The translations under genes and the position numbers were made by a program. From an uncultured Coriobacteriaceae bacterium (lineage in GTDB: Bacteria > Actinomycetota > Coriobacteriia > Coriobacteriales > Eggerthellaceae), in the NCBI GenBank assembly GCA_902781245.1, contig CACZIP010000170.1, forward strand, positions 1-5,016: a DNA stretch of 5,016 bases, written 5' to 3'. The notes under the pieces are model-generated. The model saw only the letters and a program-made list of their open reading frames with translations, made no database searches and was not told the origin of the DNA. Below, piece by piece: positions 1 through 5,016 of the stretch; within the stretch, counting starts at the first letter, position 1; the number at the start of each line of letters is the position of its first letter.

Positions 1-869
1 CAGCGCTGGACGATGTCGTGGGACGGCGGCGTGGTGCTCGCGAACGCGTCCACCGGCAAGGTGCTCGCCACCGCCTCGGCGCCCGCCAAGGGGTCCAAGT
101 GTGGTACATGGCGCGCGGGGAGACCAAGCGCGCGTGGAAGGCGCTGCTCTCCCGCATCGCGCCGCCGGACATGGTGGTCACCGACGGCGGGCCCGGCTTC
201 GCGGCGGCCGCGCGCGAGGAGTGGCCGGAGACCAGGGTGCAGAGGTGCCTGTACCACGCGTTCTGCCAGGTCAGGCGCTACACCACCTCGAGGCCCAACC
301 TCCAGGCCGGCAAGGAGCTCTACGGCCTGGCCGTCGACCTCATGCACGTCGGCACGCTGCGCCAGGCCGACCTCTGGGTCGAGCGGTTCCTCGAGTGGTG
401 CGAGTTCTGGTGCGACTTCCTCAACGAGCGGACCGTGGTGGACCGCAGGCGCGTCTACACCCACGAGCGGCTCGTCAAGGCCCGCCGCGGCCTGGCGTCG
501 CTGCTCAACGCCGGCACCATGTTCACCCACCTCGACCCGGGGCTTTGCGCGGAGGGCCCGATGCCCAGGACCAACAACAGGATCGAGGGAGGGGTGAACG
601 CCCAGCTGCGCGACATGATGCGCAACCACCGCGGGATGAGCGAGCTGCGCAGGGTCAAGGCGGTCTTCTGGTGGTGCTACATGCACACGGAGCGCCCCAA
701 GGGCGCCTCCGAGGTCCTGGCCACCATGCCCACCGACGACGACATCGACATGCTCTACGAGGCCTACGCGTCCAACCCCAAGGAGGCGGACGGCCCCGTC
801 GAGTGGGGCGACAGGGCCGTCTGGAACGAGATGCACCACAGCACCCCGTATCCCTATTCGATTGATTGA
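1..869 (+). pseudogene. IS1249-like transposase, 5' end outside window, probable frameshift
   Basis: This is a DDE transposase that would cut and insert its own element. The family-like reading frame runs from about position 92 (VWYMARGETKRAW) to the TGA at 867-869. It contains the second catalytic Asp in VVTDGG (Asp codon 183-185), the VQRCLYHAFCQVRRYTT block, and the catalytic Glu in NNRIEGG (codon 585-587). It ends with the family-typical AVFWWCYMHTE block and a WGDRAVWNEMHH tail. Upstream of about 92 this frame gives an arginine-rich sequence unlike the family. The frame beginning at base 1 instead reads MSWDGGVVLANASTGKVLA, which resembles the segment holding the first catalytic Asp (codon 22-24). 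A one-base indel somewhere around 60-95 is the simplest explanation, so the copy is probably inactive unless this is a sequencing error. The N-terminal zinc-ribbon region would lie before the window. Confidence 0.8.
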
Positions 870-890
870 TCAGAGGCGCATGGATAATCG

Positions 891-919
891 CCCCAGACAC
901 ACTTTTTGTCCTTTAACCC
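891..919 (+). repeat. Probable right terminal inverted repeat of the IS
   Basis: Twenty-two bases after the transposase stop codon the sequence turns into CCCCAGACACACTTTTTG and ends with GTCCTTTAACCC. Read inward on the other strand it starts GGGTTAAAGGAC, a form that fits ends of IS1249-like elements as I remember them. The partner repeat is not in the window, so this is inference. The eight bases just outside, 920-927 (GCGTTTTT), would be the target duplication if the element makes the usual 8-bp duplication. Confidence 0.5.
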
Positions 920-940
920 GCGTTTTTCATTCTGCTAGAT

Positions 941-960
941 GAAAAGGGATCGTCCTTTTC
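941..960 (-). terminator. Small perfect hairpin after the sugar transferase gene, weak terminator candidate
   Basis: GAAAAGG at 941-947 and CCTTTTC at 954-960 form a perfect 7-bp inverted repeat around a 6-base loop. It starts 6 bases past the stop codon of the minus-strand sugar transferase and lies between two convergent genes. The 3' arm is U-rich but no clean U-tract follows on either strand, so it may be a weak or bidirectional terminator rather than a textbook one. Confidence 0.35.
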
Positions 961-966
961 GGCTCG

Positions 967-1668
967 TTATTTTTCTACGTAAATGCCCTCTTGCTTGAAA
1001 ACCGTCTCAAAGGTCTTGCAGAACACTTTCACATCGAGGGGGAAACAGCGCTTGTGCACGTACTCGACGTCGAGTTTCAAGCGGTCATGCCAGGGAAGCG
1101 AGTTGCGTCCGTAGACGGCAGCATATCCAGTCACGCCGGGTTTCACTGTCAGCTTTAGGGCTTCGTTGCCTTCGTACAATTCGGTTTCGCGCTTGAGGTC
1201 GGGACGTGGTCCCACGACGCTCATGTCGCCTTTCAGCACGTTCAGGAACTGGGGAATCTCATCGAGGCTCGTCTTGCGCATAAATGTGCCGACGCGCGTC
1301 ATGCGAGGATCGTCGGCTCCGTTATATGTTGAACCGTCTTCCATTACCAAGTCGGGCGCATTCACCTTCATCGAGCGGAGCTTGTACATGGTGAACTCGC
1401 GGCCGTTTTTCCCGACACGGGGCGCGTTGTAGAACACGGGACCCTTGTCCTCGAGCTTGATGGCGGCGCCGCATGCTGCGGTGACGGCTCCAACTACGGG
1501 CAAGGCGACGATTCCCACTGCCACATCACAGGCACGTTTACCGAAGCGGCCGTAAAACGTCATGCTGTCCACGTCGCCCCTGGCTGCGTCGATTGCAGCT
1601 GCACCGATGGATGTTCCCGCTATGCCTGCAGCGATGCAGCCGATTGTTTTGAGAAAATGCCCGCTCAT
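967..1668 (-). CDS. Monotopic phosphoglycosyl transferase (bacterial sugar transferase, PglC/WcaJ-type catalytic domain)
   Basis: It should transfer a sugar-1-phosphate from a nucleotide sugar to undecaprenyl phosphate at the inner membrane face, the first committed step of surface-glycan assembly. The 233-residue protein shows the family signatures in order: a re-entrant hydrophobic helix at 44-72 with Pro57, the KGPVFYNAPRVGKNG block at 75-89, YKLRSM at 95-100, the catalytic Asp136-Glu137 dyad in SLDEIPQFLNVLKGDMS, the VVGPRP phosphate-binding motif at 151-156, and KPGVTGYAAVYGRN at 176-189. Size matches the small, domain-only class. The ATG at 1668 is chosen because it overlaps the upstream aminotransferase stop as ATGA and has GGAAGG six bases before it; an upstream TTG at 1701 would add 11 residues. 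Unusual is a hydrophobic Ala/Gly-rich extension at residues 5-29 ahead of the re-entrant helix. The sugar substrate cannot be read from sequence; an amino sugar is plausible from the neighbour. Confidence 0.92.
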   Translation of the reverse strand: MSGHFLKTIGCIAAGIAGTSIGAAAIDAARGDVDSMTFYGRFGKRACDVAVGIVALPVVGAVTAACGAAIKLEDKGPVFYNAPRVGKNGREFTMYKLRSMKVNAPDLVMEDGSTYNGADDPRMTRVGTFMRKTSLDEIPQFLNVLKGDMSVVGPRPDLKRETELYEGNEALKLTVKPGVTGYAAVYGRNSLPWHDRLKLDVEYVHKRCFPLDVKVFCKTFETVFKQEGIYVEK

Positions 1669-2906
1669 TGCACGCCTTCCGTCTCGAGTTCGCGCACGCA
1701 ATCGATGAACGATTCGCAGATGTATGCGACATCATCATCGGAGAGCAACGTGTGTAACGGCAGCGTGATTTCATTTTCGAACTGGGCGTATGCGTTCGGG
1801 AAATCAATGATATCGAAGCCCATGTTTTTGTAGGCGGTTAGCATCGGCAGCGGTTTGTAATGCACGTTGCTCGCGATTCCCCGATTGGCCAAGCGTTCGA
1901 TCAAGGCATCGCGGAACGAACGTTTCTTTCCGATGAGCCGCACGAGCATGAGGTGACCGCTCGATGCGAATCCATCGGTGTCGGGGTCGCCTTGATAGTG
2001 CTTGAGCAAGGTGACGCTTTCACCGCCGAGGTACGCTTCATACAAGGCAATCAGCTCGCGTCTGCGTTCGAGAAGTTCAGGATATCGACGTAATTGCGCC
2101 AATCCGAGTCCGGCTTGCATGTCGGTCATGTTGCATTTCCAACCGGGGTAGGCGATGTCGTATTCCCAAGCGCCCGCTTTGTCCTTTGCCAAGGCATCCT
2201 TCGTTTGCCCGTGTAGCGACATGAGCATGAGTTGCTTGTAGGCGTCTTCGTCGTTGAGGGAGCCTTGTTTCCACGTGAGCGCGCCACCTTCTGCAGTCGT
2301 GAAATTTTTCACAGCATGAAACGAGAACGCTGTGAGGTCGGCTGCCTGTCCAGCATTCAAACCATGGCGTCGTGCGCCGAGCGAATGGGCGGCATCGGCA
2401 AGAACCGGCATGTGCCCGATTTGCTCCTGCGCTTCGTTTGCGGGGTTCCAGGAGATGGGGGCTGCGTTAAGCGCGTCATAGAGCGCATCGTAATCGACCA
2501 TGCGTCCTGCGATGTCGACGGGGATGACAGCGCGCGTTTTCGCCGAAATGAGGCTTGTGAGTTGGGCGTAGTCCATCTCGAACGATTCCGGTGCGACGTC
2601 GCACAGCACGGGTGTGGCGCCTACGTGGCAGATGGCCGATGCCGATGCTGTGTAGGTGTAAGCGCTCGTGATGACTTCGTCACCAGGTCCGATGCCCAAC
2701 AGTCGAAGCCCGCATTCGAGTGCGGCGGTTGCCGAATTCAGGCAGGCAACTTTGCTTGTGCCAATGTATTCGGCAAGGTCGCATTCGAGCTGCTTGGTTT
2801 TCGGGCCGGTTGTGATCCAGCCGCTCTCGAGCGCGCTGACGACCTCGTCGATTTCCGCCTGCGTGATGTCGGGCGGAGAGAATGAAATGCGTCTTTGAGT
2901 ATCCAT
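1665..2906 (-). CDS. DegT/DnrJ/EryC1/StrS-family PLP-dependent sugar aminotransferase
   Basis: Enzymes of this family transfer an amino group, usually from glutamate, to a keto group on a nucleotide sugar such as a UDP-4-keto-6-deoxyhexose. The 413-residue protein carries the complete family layout: SGWITTGP at 28-35, the cofactor-phosphate region CLNSATAAL at 55-63, GDEVITSAYTYTAS at 75-88, the pyridine-contacting Asp171 in ADAAHSLGA, and the Schiff-base Lys200 in SFHAVKNFTTAEGGAL. The C-terminal substrate domain has NVHYKPL and a normal ending. Residues 149-166 (rich in Asn, Glu, Gln) look like an extra loop before the DAAHS strand. The ATG at 2906 is preferred over a GTG at 2933, which lies within a palindromic repeat and before a -10-like hexamer. 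The gene ends in a 4-base overlap with the phosphoglycosyl transferase, so the amino sugar it makes may be that enzyme's substrate. PglE-, PseC- or Per-like specificity cannot be decided. Confidence 0.92.
   Translation of the reverse strand: MDTQRRISFSPPDITQAEIDEVVSALESGWITTGPKTKQLECDLAEYIGTSKVACLNSATAALECGLRLLGIGPGDEVITSAYTYTASASAICHVGATPVLCDVAPESFEMDYAQLTSLISAKTRAVIPVDIAGRMVDYDALYDALNAAPISWNPANEAQEQIGHMPVLADAAHSLGARRHGLNAGQAADLTAFSFHAVKNFTTAEGGALTWKQGSLNDEDAYKQLMLMSLHGQTKDALAKDKAGAWEYDIAYPGWKCNMTDMQAGLGLAQLRRYPELLERRRELIALYEAYLGGESVTLLKHYQGDPDTDGFASSGHLMLVRLIGKKRSFRDALIERLANRGIASNVHYKPLPMLTAYKNMGFDIIDFPNAYAQFENEITLPLHTLLSDDDVAYICESFIDCVRELETEGVQ
1675..1680 (-). promoter_or_regulatory. Ribosome-binding site of the sugar transferase
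   Basis: On the minus strand GGAAGG lies six bases before the ATG at 1668 and inside the end of the aminotransferase gene. It decides the start and, with the ATGA overlap, predicts translational coupling of the two genes. The other two genes of the module have no comparable site. Confidence 0.7.
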
Positions 2907-2919
2907 GCCCGATATTGTA
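2907..2919 (-). promoter_or_regulatory. -10 hexamer placing the aminotransferase start at or next to the mRNA 5' end
   Basis: On the minus strand TACAAT (2919-2914) is followed by seven bases (ATCGGGC) and the ATG at 2906. No Shine-Dalgarno sequence is present. This spacing puts the predicted transcription start at the ATG or one base before it, so the mRNA would be leaderless. No good -35 is visible; that position would fall inside the adjacent palindrome. Confidence 0.45.
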
Positions 2920-2927
2920 CGGCACTT

Positions 2928-2958
2928 TGGCACAACGCTCCCAGGGAAGGGCGTGCCA
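2928..2958. repeat. 31-bp imperfect palindrome, copy 1
   Basis: The element begins TGGCAC and ends GTGCCA around the core TCCCAGGGA, so it can fold on itself. It matches the reverse complement of the element at 2992-3022 at 29 of 31 positions by my hand alignment. It sits 21 bases upstream of the aminotransferase ATG. Confidence 0.8.
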
Positions 2959-2991
2959 TGGAAAGAAAAACGGAAAGCATCAACGAGCTAA

Positions 2992-3022
2992 TGGCACACC
3001 CTTCCCTGGGAGCGGTGTGCCA
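2992..3022. repeat. 31-bp imperfect palindrome, copy 2 (inverted relative to copy 1)
   Basis: TGGCACACC at 2992-3000 pairs perfectly with GGTGTGCCA at 3014-3022, and the middle TTCCCTGGGA can extend the stem. It begins six bases after the glycosyltransferase stop codon, where a terminator might be, but no U-tract follows on either strand. With copy 1 it encloses a 33-base spacer, a REP/BIME-like or MITE-like arrangement. A role as processing site, mRNA-stabilising hairpin or attenuator is possible. Confidence 0.8.
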
Positions 3023-3028
3023 TTTCGC

Positions 3029-4303
3029 CTAAACGAGGCTGCTGATCAGTTCCACGATTGCCTGGTACGAAGTTGGCTGGTCGAATTGCTCTTCGGCGAT
3101 GCGGCGCGCAATAGCCCCCATGGAACGGCGGTGTTCGTCGTCGTTGGCGAGTTCGACAAGCGCTTTCGCCAGCGCTTCTGCATTTTCTGCTTCGACGTTG
3201 ATGCCGAAGCCGTCTTCTTCGACCTTGGCGCGGAATTCTGGGCTCGAGCCAGTATTGATCATGGGGATGCCAGCTGCCAGGTAGTCTCCGATCTTGGTGA
3301 TGATGCTTTGCGGAGCACTCTTGACCAGCGAATTGACGGTGATATCGGAAGCCTTCAGATAGGCGGCCATCAGCTCGTAAGGCGCATATCCAACAAAATC
3401 GACAGGCGCGTTCAGCCGGGCAGCCTGCTCTTCGAGCTTCGCGCGGTCGGGCCCGTCTCCCAGGATCTTCACGCGTATCGAGGGATTCTCTTGCGCTGCG
3501 ATGACTGCCGCGTCGATTAGGGTTGCAATGTCGTAGCTCGCGCCAAGCGTGCCCGCATAGATGACCCACAGCTCGCCGTCGGATTTCTCGATTGCGTCAG
3601 CTTGCGCGACTGCGCCGGTGTCGAACTTTTCGAGCTCGTTTCCCACATAGACCGTGATGCGACGGTAGTTGTCATCGCGATACTTGCTGGGCTGGTTCGC
3701 ATATTCATCTGAAGTGCCCACGGCGGCGGCAATCAGGTCATAGGTCTTCTTTGCATCGCGAGCGAACGGAGAGAATGCGATGTCGCTCAATATGGGCACG
3801 TCAACGGCCATGCGCATGGCTTCGGGCCATAGGTCGTTGATGTCTGGAATGTACGGTATGCCGTTCTCATGGGCAATTTCTGCACACGTTCGAGCCATGT
3901 CGTTGGGTGGAATCTCCGAATAGATCAAATCGTATGCAGTGGGATTGTTGGCGAAGCGGTCTTGGAAGAACCGCCGCAAATTGCCGGCGAGCACGCGGTG
4001 GCTGTTGATGCGTGCTAAATCGAGGTTCCGTTTATAGCCTGGCTCGTAGACGAACTGGATTCGGTAGGGGAGTCCTTTGTAGCATGCAAGTGTCGTGTCG
4101 CGTTGGGCTTTGTCCCAGTGTTGGAACGTCGACGTGATGAGATCGACGTCGAACCCAGCTTTGGCAAGCGCTTGCGCTACGAACCGGAAACGCGTGTAAC
4201 CGCGCGTTTCATCGCCGAGCTTGACGCCTTGCGTGACGACGGCGATGCGTTTCCTGCGAGGTGCTCCAACCGTCGATTCGGGATATGTGTAATAGCCCTC
4301 CAT
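3029..4303 (-). CDS. GT-B fold glycosyltransferase (family 4-like), polysaccharide biosynthesis
   Basis: It should add a sugar from a nucleotide donor to a lipid-linked glycan on the cytoplasmic membrane face. The 424-residue protein has two Rossmann-like halves. The N-terminal one begins at RKRIAVVTQGVKLGDETRGYTRF (17-39, acceptor side) and includes DINDLWPE at 154-161. The C-terminal donor-binding half has VIYAGTLG at 247-254, KILGDGPD at 279-286, VDFVGYAPYELMAAYLKASD at about 301-320, and KIGDYLAAGIPMINT at 337-351. The usual EX7E motif of family 4 is not obvious; the region reads KIGDYLAAG as in WbuB-like members. No signal peptide or membrane span is visible. The ATG at 4303 is preferred over a TTG at 4330 because a perfect TATAAT lies 7 bases upstream and between the two. 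The gene is first in the three-gene module and is separated from the aminotransferase by paired palindromes. Donor and linkage are unknown. Confidence 0.88.
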   Translation of the reverse strand: MEGYYTYPESTVGAPRRKRIAVVTQGVKLGDETRGYTRFRFVAQALAKAGFDVDLITSTFQHWDKAQRDTTLACYKGLPYRIQFVYEPGYKRNLDLARINSHRVLAGNLRRFFQDRFANNPTAYDLIYSEIPPNDMARTCAEIAHENGIPYIPDINDLWPEAMRMAVDVPILSDIAFSPFARDAKKTYDLIAAAVGTSDEYANQPSKYRDDNYRRITVYVGNELEKFDTGAVAQADAIEKSDGELWVIYAGTLGASYDIATLIDAAVIAAQENPSIRVKILGDGPDRAKLEEQAARLNAPVDFVGYAPYELMAAYLKASDITVNSLVKSAPQSIITKIGDYLAAGIPMINTGSSPEFRAKVEEDGFGINVEAENAEALAKALVELANDDEHRRSMGAIARRIAEEQFDQPTSYQAIVELISSLV

Positions 4304-4316
4304 GCGCCATATTATA
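4304..4316 (-). promoter_or_regulatory. Consensus -10 (TATAAT) giving a probable leaderless glycosyltransferase mRNA
   Basis: On the minus strand a perfect TATAAT at 4316-4311 is followed by ATGGCGC and the ATG at 4303, with no Shine-Dalgarno sequence. The first transcribed base would be at or next to the ATG. No TTGACA-like -35 lies at 16-18 bp. The start region TATAATATGGCGCATG matches that of the aminotransferase at 13 of 16 bases. Confidence 0.6.
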
Positions 4317-4369
4317 GGCGAGGACAACAATAATGCGCTATTGACGAGGCTTGCAATGTCGTTTTCGAG

Positions 4370-4906
4370 CTAGTAAGCGATGTCCATGTCGACATTGCCC
4401 ACAATTCCCGGAACGGTACCATCGGACATGCATTGCCACATTACGTAGCTTCCCGTGTAGCTACATGTTCTGTTGCCGGTCTTGTAGGGCCATTGCGCGA
4501 CCCAGCGTTTCCAGCTATTGAAGGACGAAGAGCTCAAGAGGGAATTCCACCAGCTCAGTGAGGAGTAAACGCCAGCAGTATACCCCGCATTCTGAATCTT
4601 GTTGCAGTAGGTGCGGCAGATGGGTTCGAGGGAAACCGACATCTGGGATTCGTCTTCAACATCGAAATAGACGCCGTATTTCAAGTCCTTAGGGGAGAGG
4701 CCGGCGCTTTTCAGAAGGCGCAATGTGTGGTCTGCTTCGCTTGAGGCCATGGACGTGTTCGTTGCATACGAATACAGGTATACGCCGATATCCAGGCCTG
4801 CTGCACGAGCCCCCTGCACGTTTTTATAGAACTTCATTAAGCTTTCCTTGGCTTCATCTATTCTCCTATCGCTAAGTTTAATCTCAAACGCCGCATTATT
4901 ATACAC
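4370..4906 (-). CDS. N-terminally truncated GH25 lysozyme fused to a foreign leader, probable pseudogene
   Basis: GH25 muramidases cut the MurNAc-GlcNAc bond of peptidoglycan. Residues 25-178 match the middle and end of that domain: FYKNVQGARAAGLDIGVYLYSYATN, the active-site strand YGVYFDVEDE with Asp82 and Glu84 in the DxE motif, AGVYSSLSWWN, WVAQWP, and the closing strand NVDMDIAY. The first roughly 45 residues of a normal domain are missing, including the GxDxSxxQG strand with another catalytic Asp, and there is no signal peptide. Enzyme activity is therefore unlikely. Residues 5-29 do not belong to GH25 and resemble an ATPase C-terminus. The 178-residue frame opens at a GTG inside a tandem repeat without a ribosome-binding site. 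The ATG at residue 24 (4837) follows AAGGAA and would start almost at the junction, giving 155 residues. The gene lies 66 bases upstream of the glycosyltransferase and on the same strand, but a promoter between them suggests separate transcription. Confidence 0.78.
   Translation of the reverse strand: MYNNAAFEIKLSDRRIDEAKESLMKFYKNVQGARAAGLDIGVYLYSYATNTSMASSEADHTLRLLKSAGLSPKDLKYGVYFDVEDESQMSVSLEPICRTYCNKIQNAGYTAGVYSSLSWWNSLLSSSSFNSWKRWVAQWPYKTGNRTCSYTGSYVMWQCMSDGTVPGIVGNVDMDIAY
4820..4894 (-). pseudogene. Remnant resembling the C-terminus of a DUF4143-type ATPase
   Basis: The reading AAFEIKLSDRRIDEAKESLM, followed by KFYKNV, resembles the end of ATP-binding proteins with a DUF4143 (PD-(D/E)XK-like) domain, where an FEIKL strand with an E-x-K pair is followed by a helix ending in a short Leu/Phe stretch. 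About 25 residues remain. They are fused in frame to the lysozyme fragment, with the join near KFYKNV (4834-4817), a segment that could fit either parent. The family assignment comes from memory of the motif and is tentative. Confidence 0.45.
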
Positions 4907-4957
4907 TTTTCAAAAGATTTATTATACACTTTTCGGAAAATCTATTATACACATTTC
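4889..4957 (-). repeat. Tandem array, three 23-bp units with TATAAT cores
   Basis: On the minus strand the units start GAAATGTGTATAATA, GAAAAGTGTATAATA and GAAAAGTGTATAATA, at exact 23-base steps (4957, 4934, 4911). The 14-base cores sit at 4944-4957, 4921-4934 and 4898-4911. Each unit includes a perfect -10 hexamer, so the array could be stacked promoters, an operator array, or iterons. The third unit runs into the chimeric ORF. Confidence 0.8.
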
Positions 4958-4990
4958 GCCCCTGCGGGGAGTAGCGAGTGTCATAGTGGG

Positions 4991-5016
4991 TTACACACTT
5001 TGAAAAAGTTGTGTAA
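4991..5016. repeat. Inverted repeat / hairpin at the right window edge
   Basis: TTACACA at 4991-4997 pairs with TGTGTAA at 5010-5016. After a one-base bulge at 5009, CTTT (4998-5001) pairs with AAAG (5005-5008), leaving a GAA loop. The left arm lies in register two 23-base steps beyond the last tandem unit (slot 4990) and shares 10 of 14 bases with its core, so it may be a diverged repeat copy. It could be an operator or part of a larger structure cut by the window end. Confidence 0.55.

Larger units (their letters stand above)
1..919 (+). mobile_element. Right-hand part of an IS1249-like insertion sequence (IS256 superfamily)
   Basis: The stretch holds most of an IS1249-type transposase followed by about 50 bases of non-coding DNA ending in a probable terminal inverted repeat. 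Its base composition is much richer in GC than the polysaccharide genes to the right, as expected for an element with a separate history. The left end lies outside the window, so neither the paired inverted repeat nor the target-site duplication can be verified. The right boundary near 919 is inferred from the sequence TTTAACCC, whose complement GGGTTAAA resembles the outer ends I associate with this family. The element points toward the end of the sugar transferase gene and stops about 47 bases short of its stop codon. Confidence 0.75.

Noticed and set aside
13..597. Plus-strand frame starting MSWDGGVV as a separate gene
   Set aside because: Only its first 30 or so residues look real, as part of the transposase; the rest is an Arg/Ser/Ala-rich out-of-frame reading.
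2232..2885. Plus-strand open frame of 217 codons
   Set aside because: It lies antisense to the aminotransferase, is Cys/Arg-rich with no recognisable domain, and has no start signal; it is a shadow of the real gene.
2992..3022. Ordinary rho-independent terminator of the glycosyltransferase
   Set aside because: The hairpin is strong, but no U-tract follows it on either strand and a second inverted copy lies nearby, so a dispersed-repeat explanation fits better.
2882..3520. Plus-strand open frame of 212 codons
   Set aside because: It runs through the paired palindromes and antisense to the end of the glycosyltransferase, with no family features.
4341..4346. TTGACG on the plus strand as a -35 box
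   Set aside because: It points into the antisense strand of the lysozyme fragment, with no -10 at the right spacing and no plus-strand gene.
4889..4957. Short CRISPR array
   Set aside because: The cores are 14 bases with 9-base gaps, only three units exist, and the gaps are not distinct spacers; no cas gene is near.
1..5016. A defence or toxin-antitoxin system
   Set aside because: Apart from the short ATPase-like remnant, every sizeable coding frame belongs to a transposase, glycan enzymes or a lysozyme; nothing supports a functional system of that kind.

Overview
The window looks like a chromosomal surface-polysaccharide locus from a high-GC Gram-positive actinobacterium. A gut or oral member of the Coriobacteriia is my best guess. 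This rests on moderately GC-rich codons, an IS1249-type transposase with very high GC, start codons with no ribosome-binding site preceded at 7 nt by a -10 hexamer, and the style of the GH25 lysozyme and sugar transferase. No rRNA or tRNA gene is present, so the genus cannot be fixed.

Layout from left to right. Positions 1-919 are the right-hand part of an IS256-superfamily (IS1249-like) insertion sequence on the plus strand. Its transposase is cut by the window edge and appears frameshifted near 60-95. Its probable terminal repeat ends near 919. Everything from 967 to 4906 reads on the minus strand and converges on the IS. In transcription order this is: a truncated GH25 lysozyme ORF (4906-4370), a family 4-type glycosyltransferase (4303-3029), a DegT/DnrJ/EryC1/StrS sugar aminotransferase (2906-1665), and a monotopic phosphoglycosyl transferase (1668-967). 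The last two overlap by four bases (ATGA).

The three central genes form a compact glycan-assembly module. The aminotransferase should make a nucleotide-linked amino sugar, the phosphoglycosyl transferase should load a sugar-phosphate onto undecaprenyl phosphate, and the glycosyltransferase should extend the chain. No dehydratase, acetyltransferase, flippase or polymerase is in view, so the module must be part of a larger cluster or use enzymes encoded elsewhere.

The most interesting structure lies between the genes. Two 31-bp imperfect palindromes face each other in the gap between glycosyltransferase and aminotransferase, like a REP/BIME or small MITE. Both of those genes have closely similar start contexts (TATAAT or TACAAT, 7 nt, ATG) that predict leaderless mRNAs. 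At the right edge, a tandem array of 23-bp units with TATAAT cores abuts a short piece that reads like the C-terminus of a DUF4143-type ATPase. That piece is fused in frame to a lysozyme lacking its N-terminus, which looks like a deletion scar. I see no convincing new defence or enzymatic system; the candidates worth checking are the repeats and the chimeric ORF.
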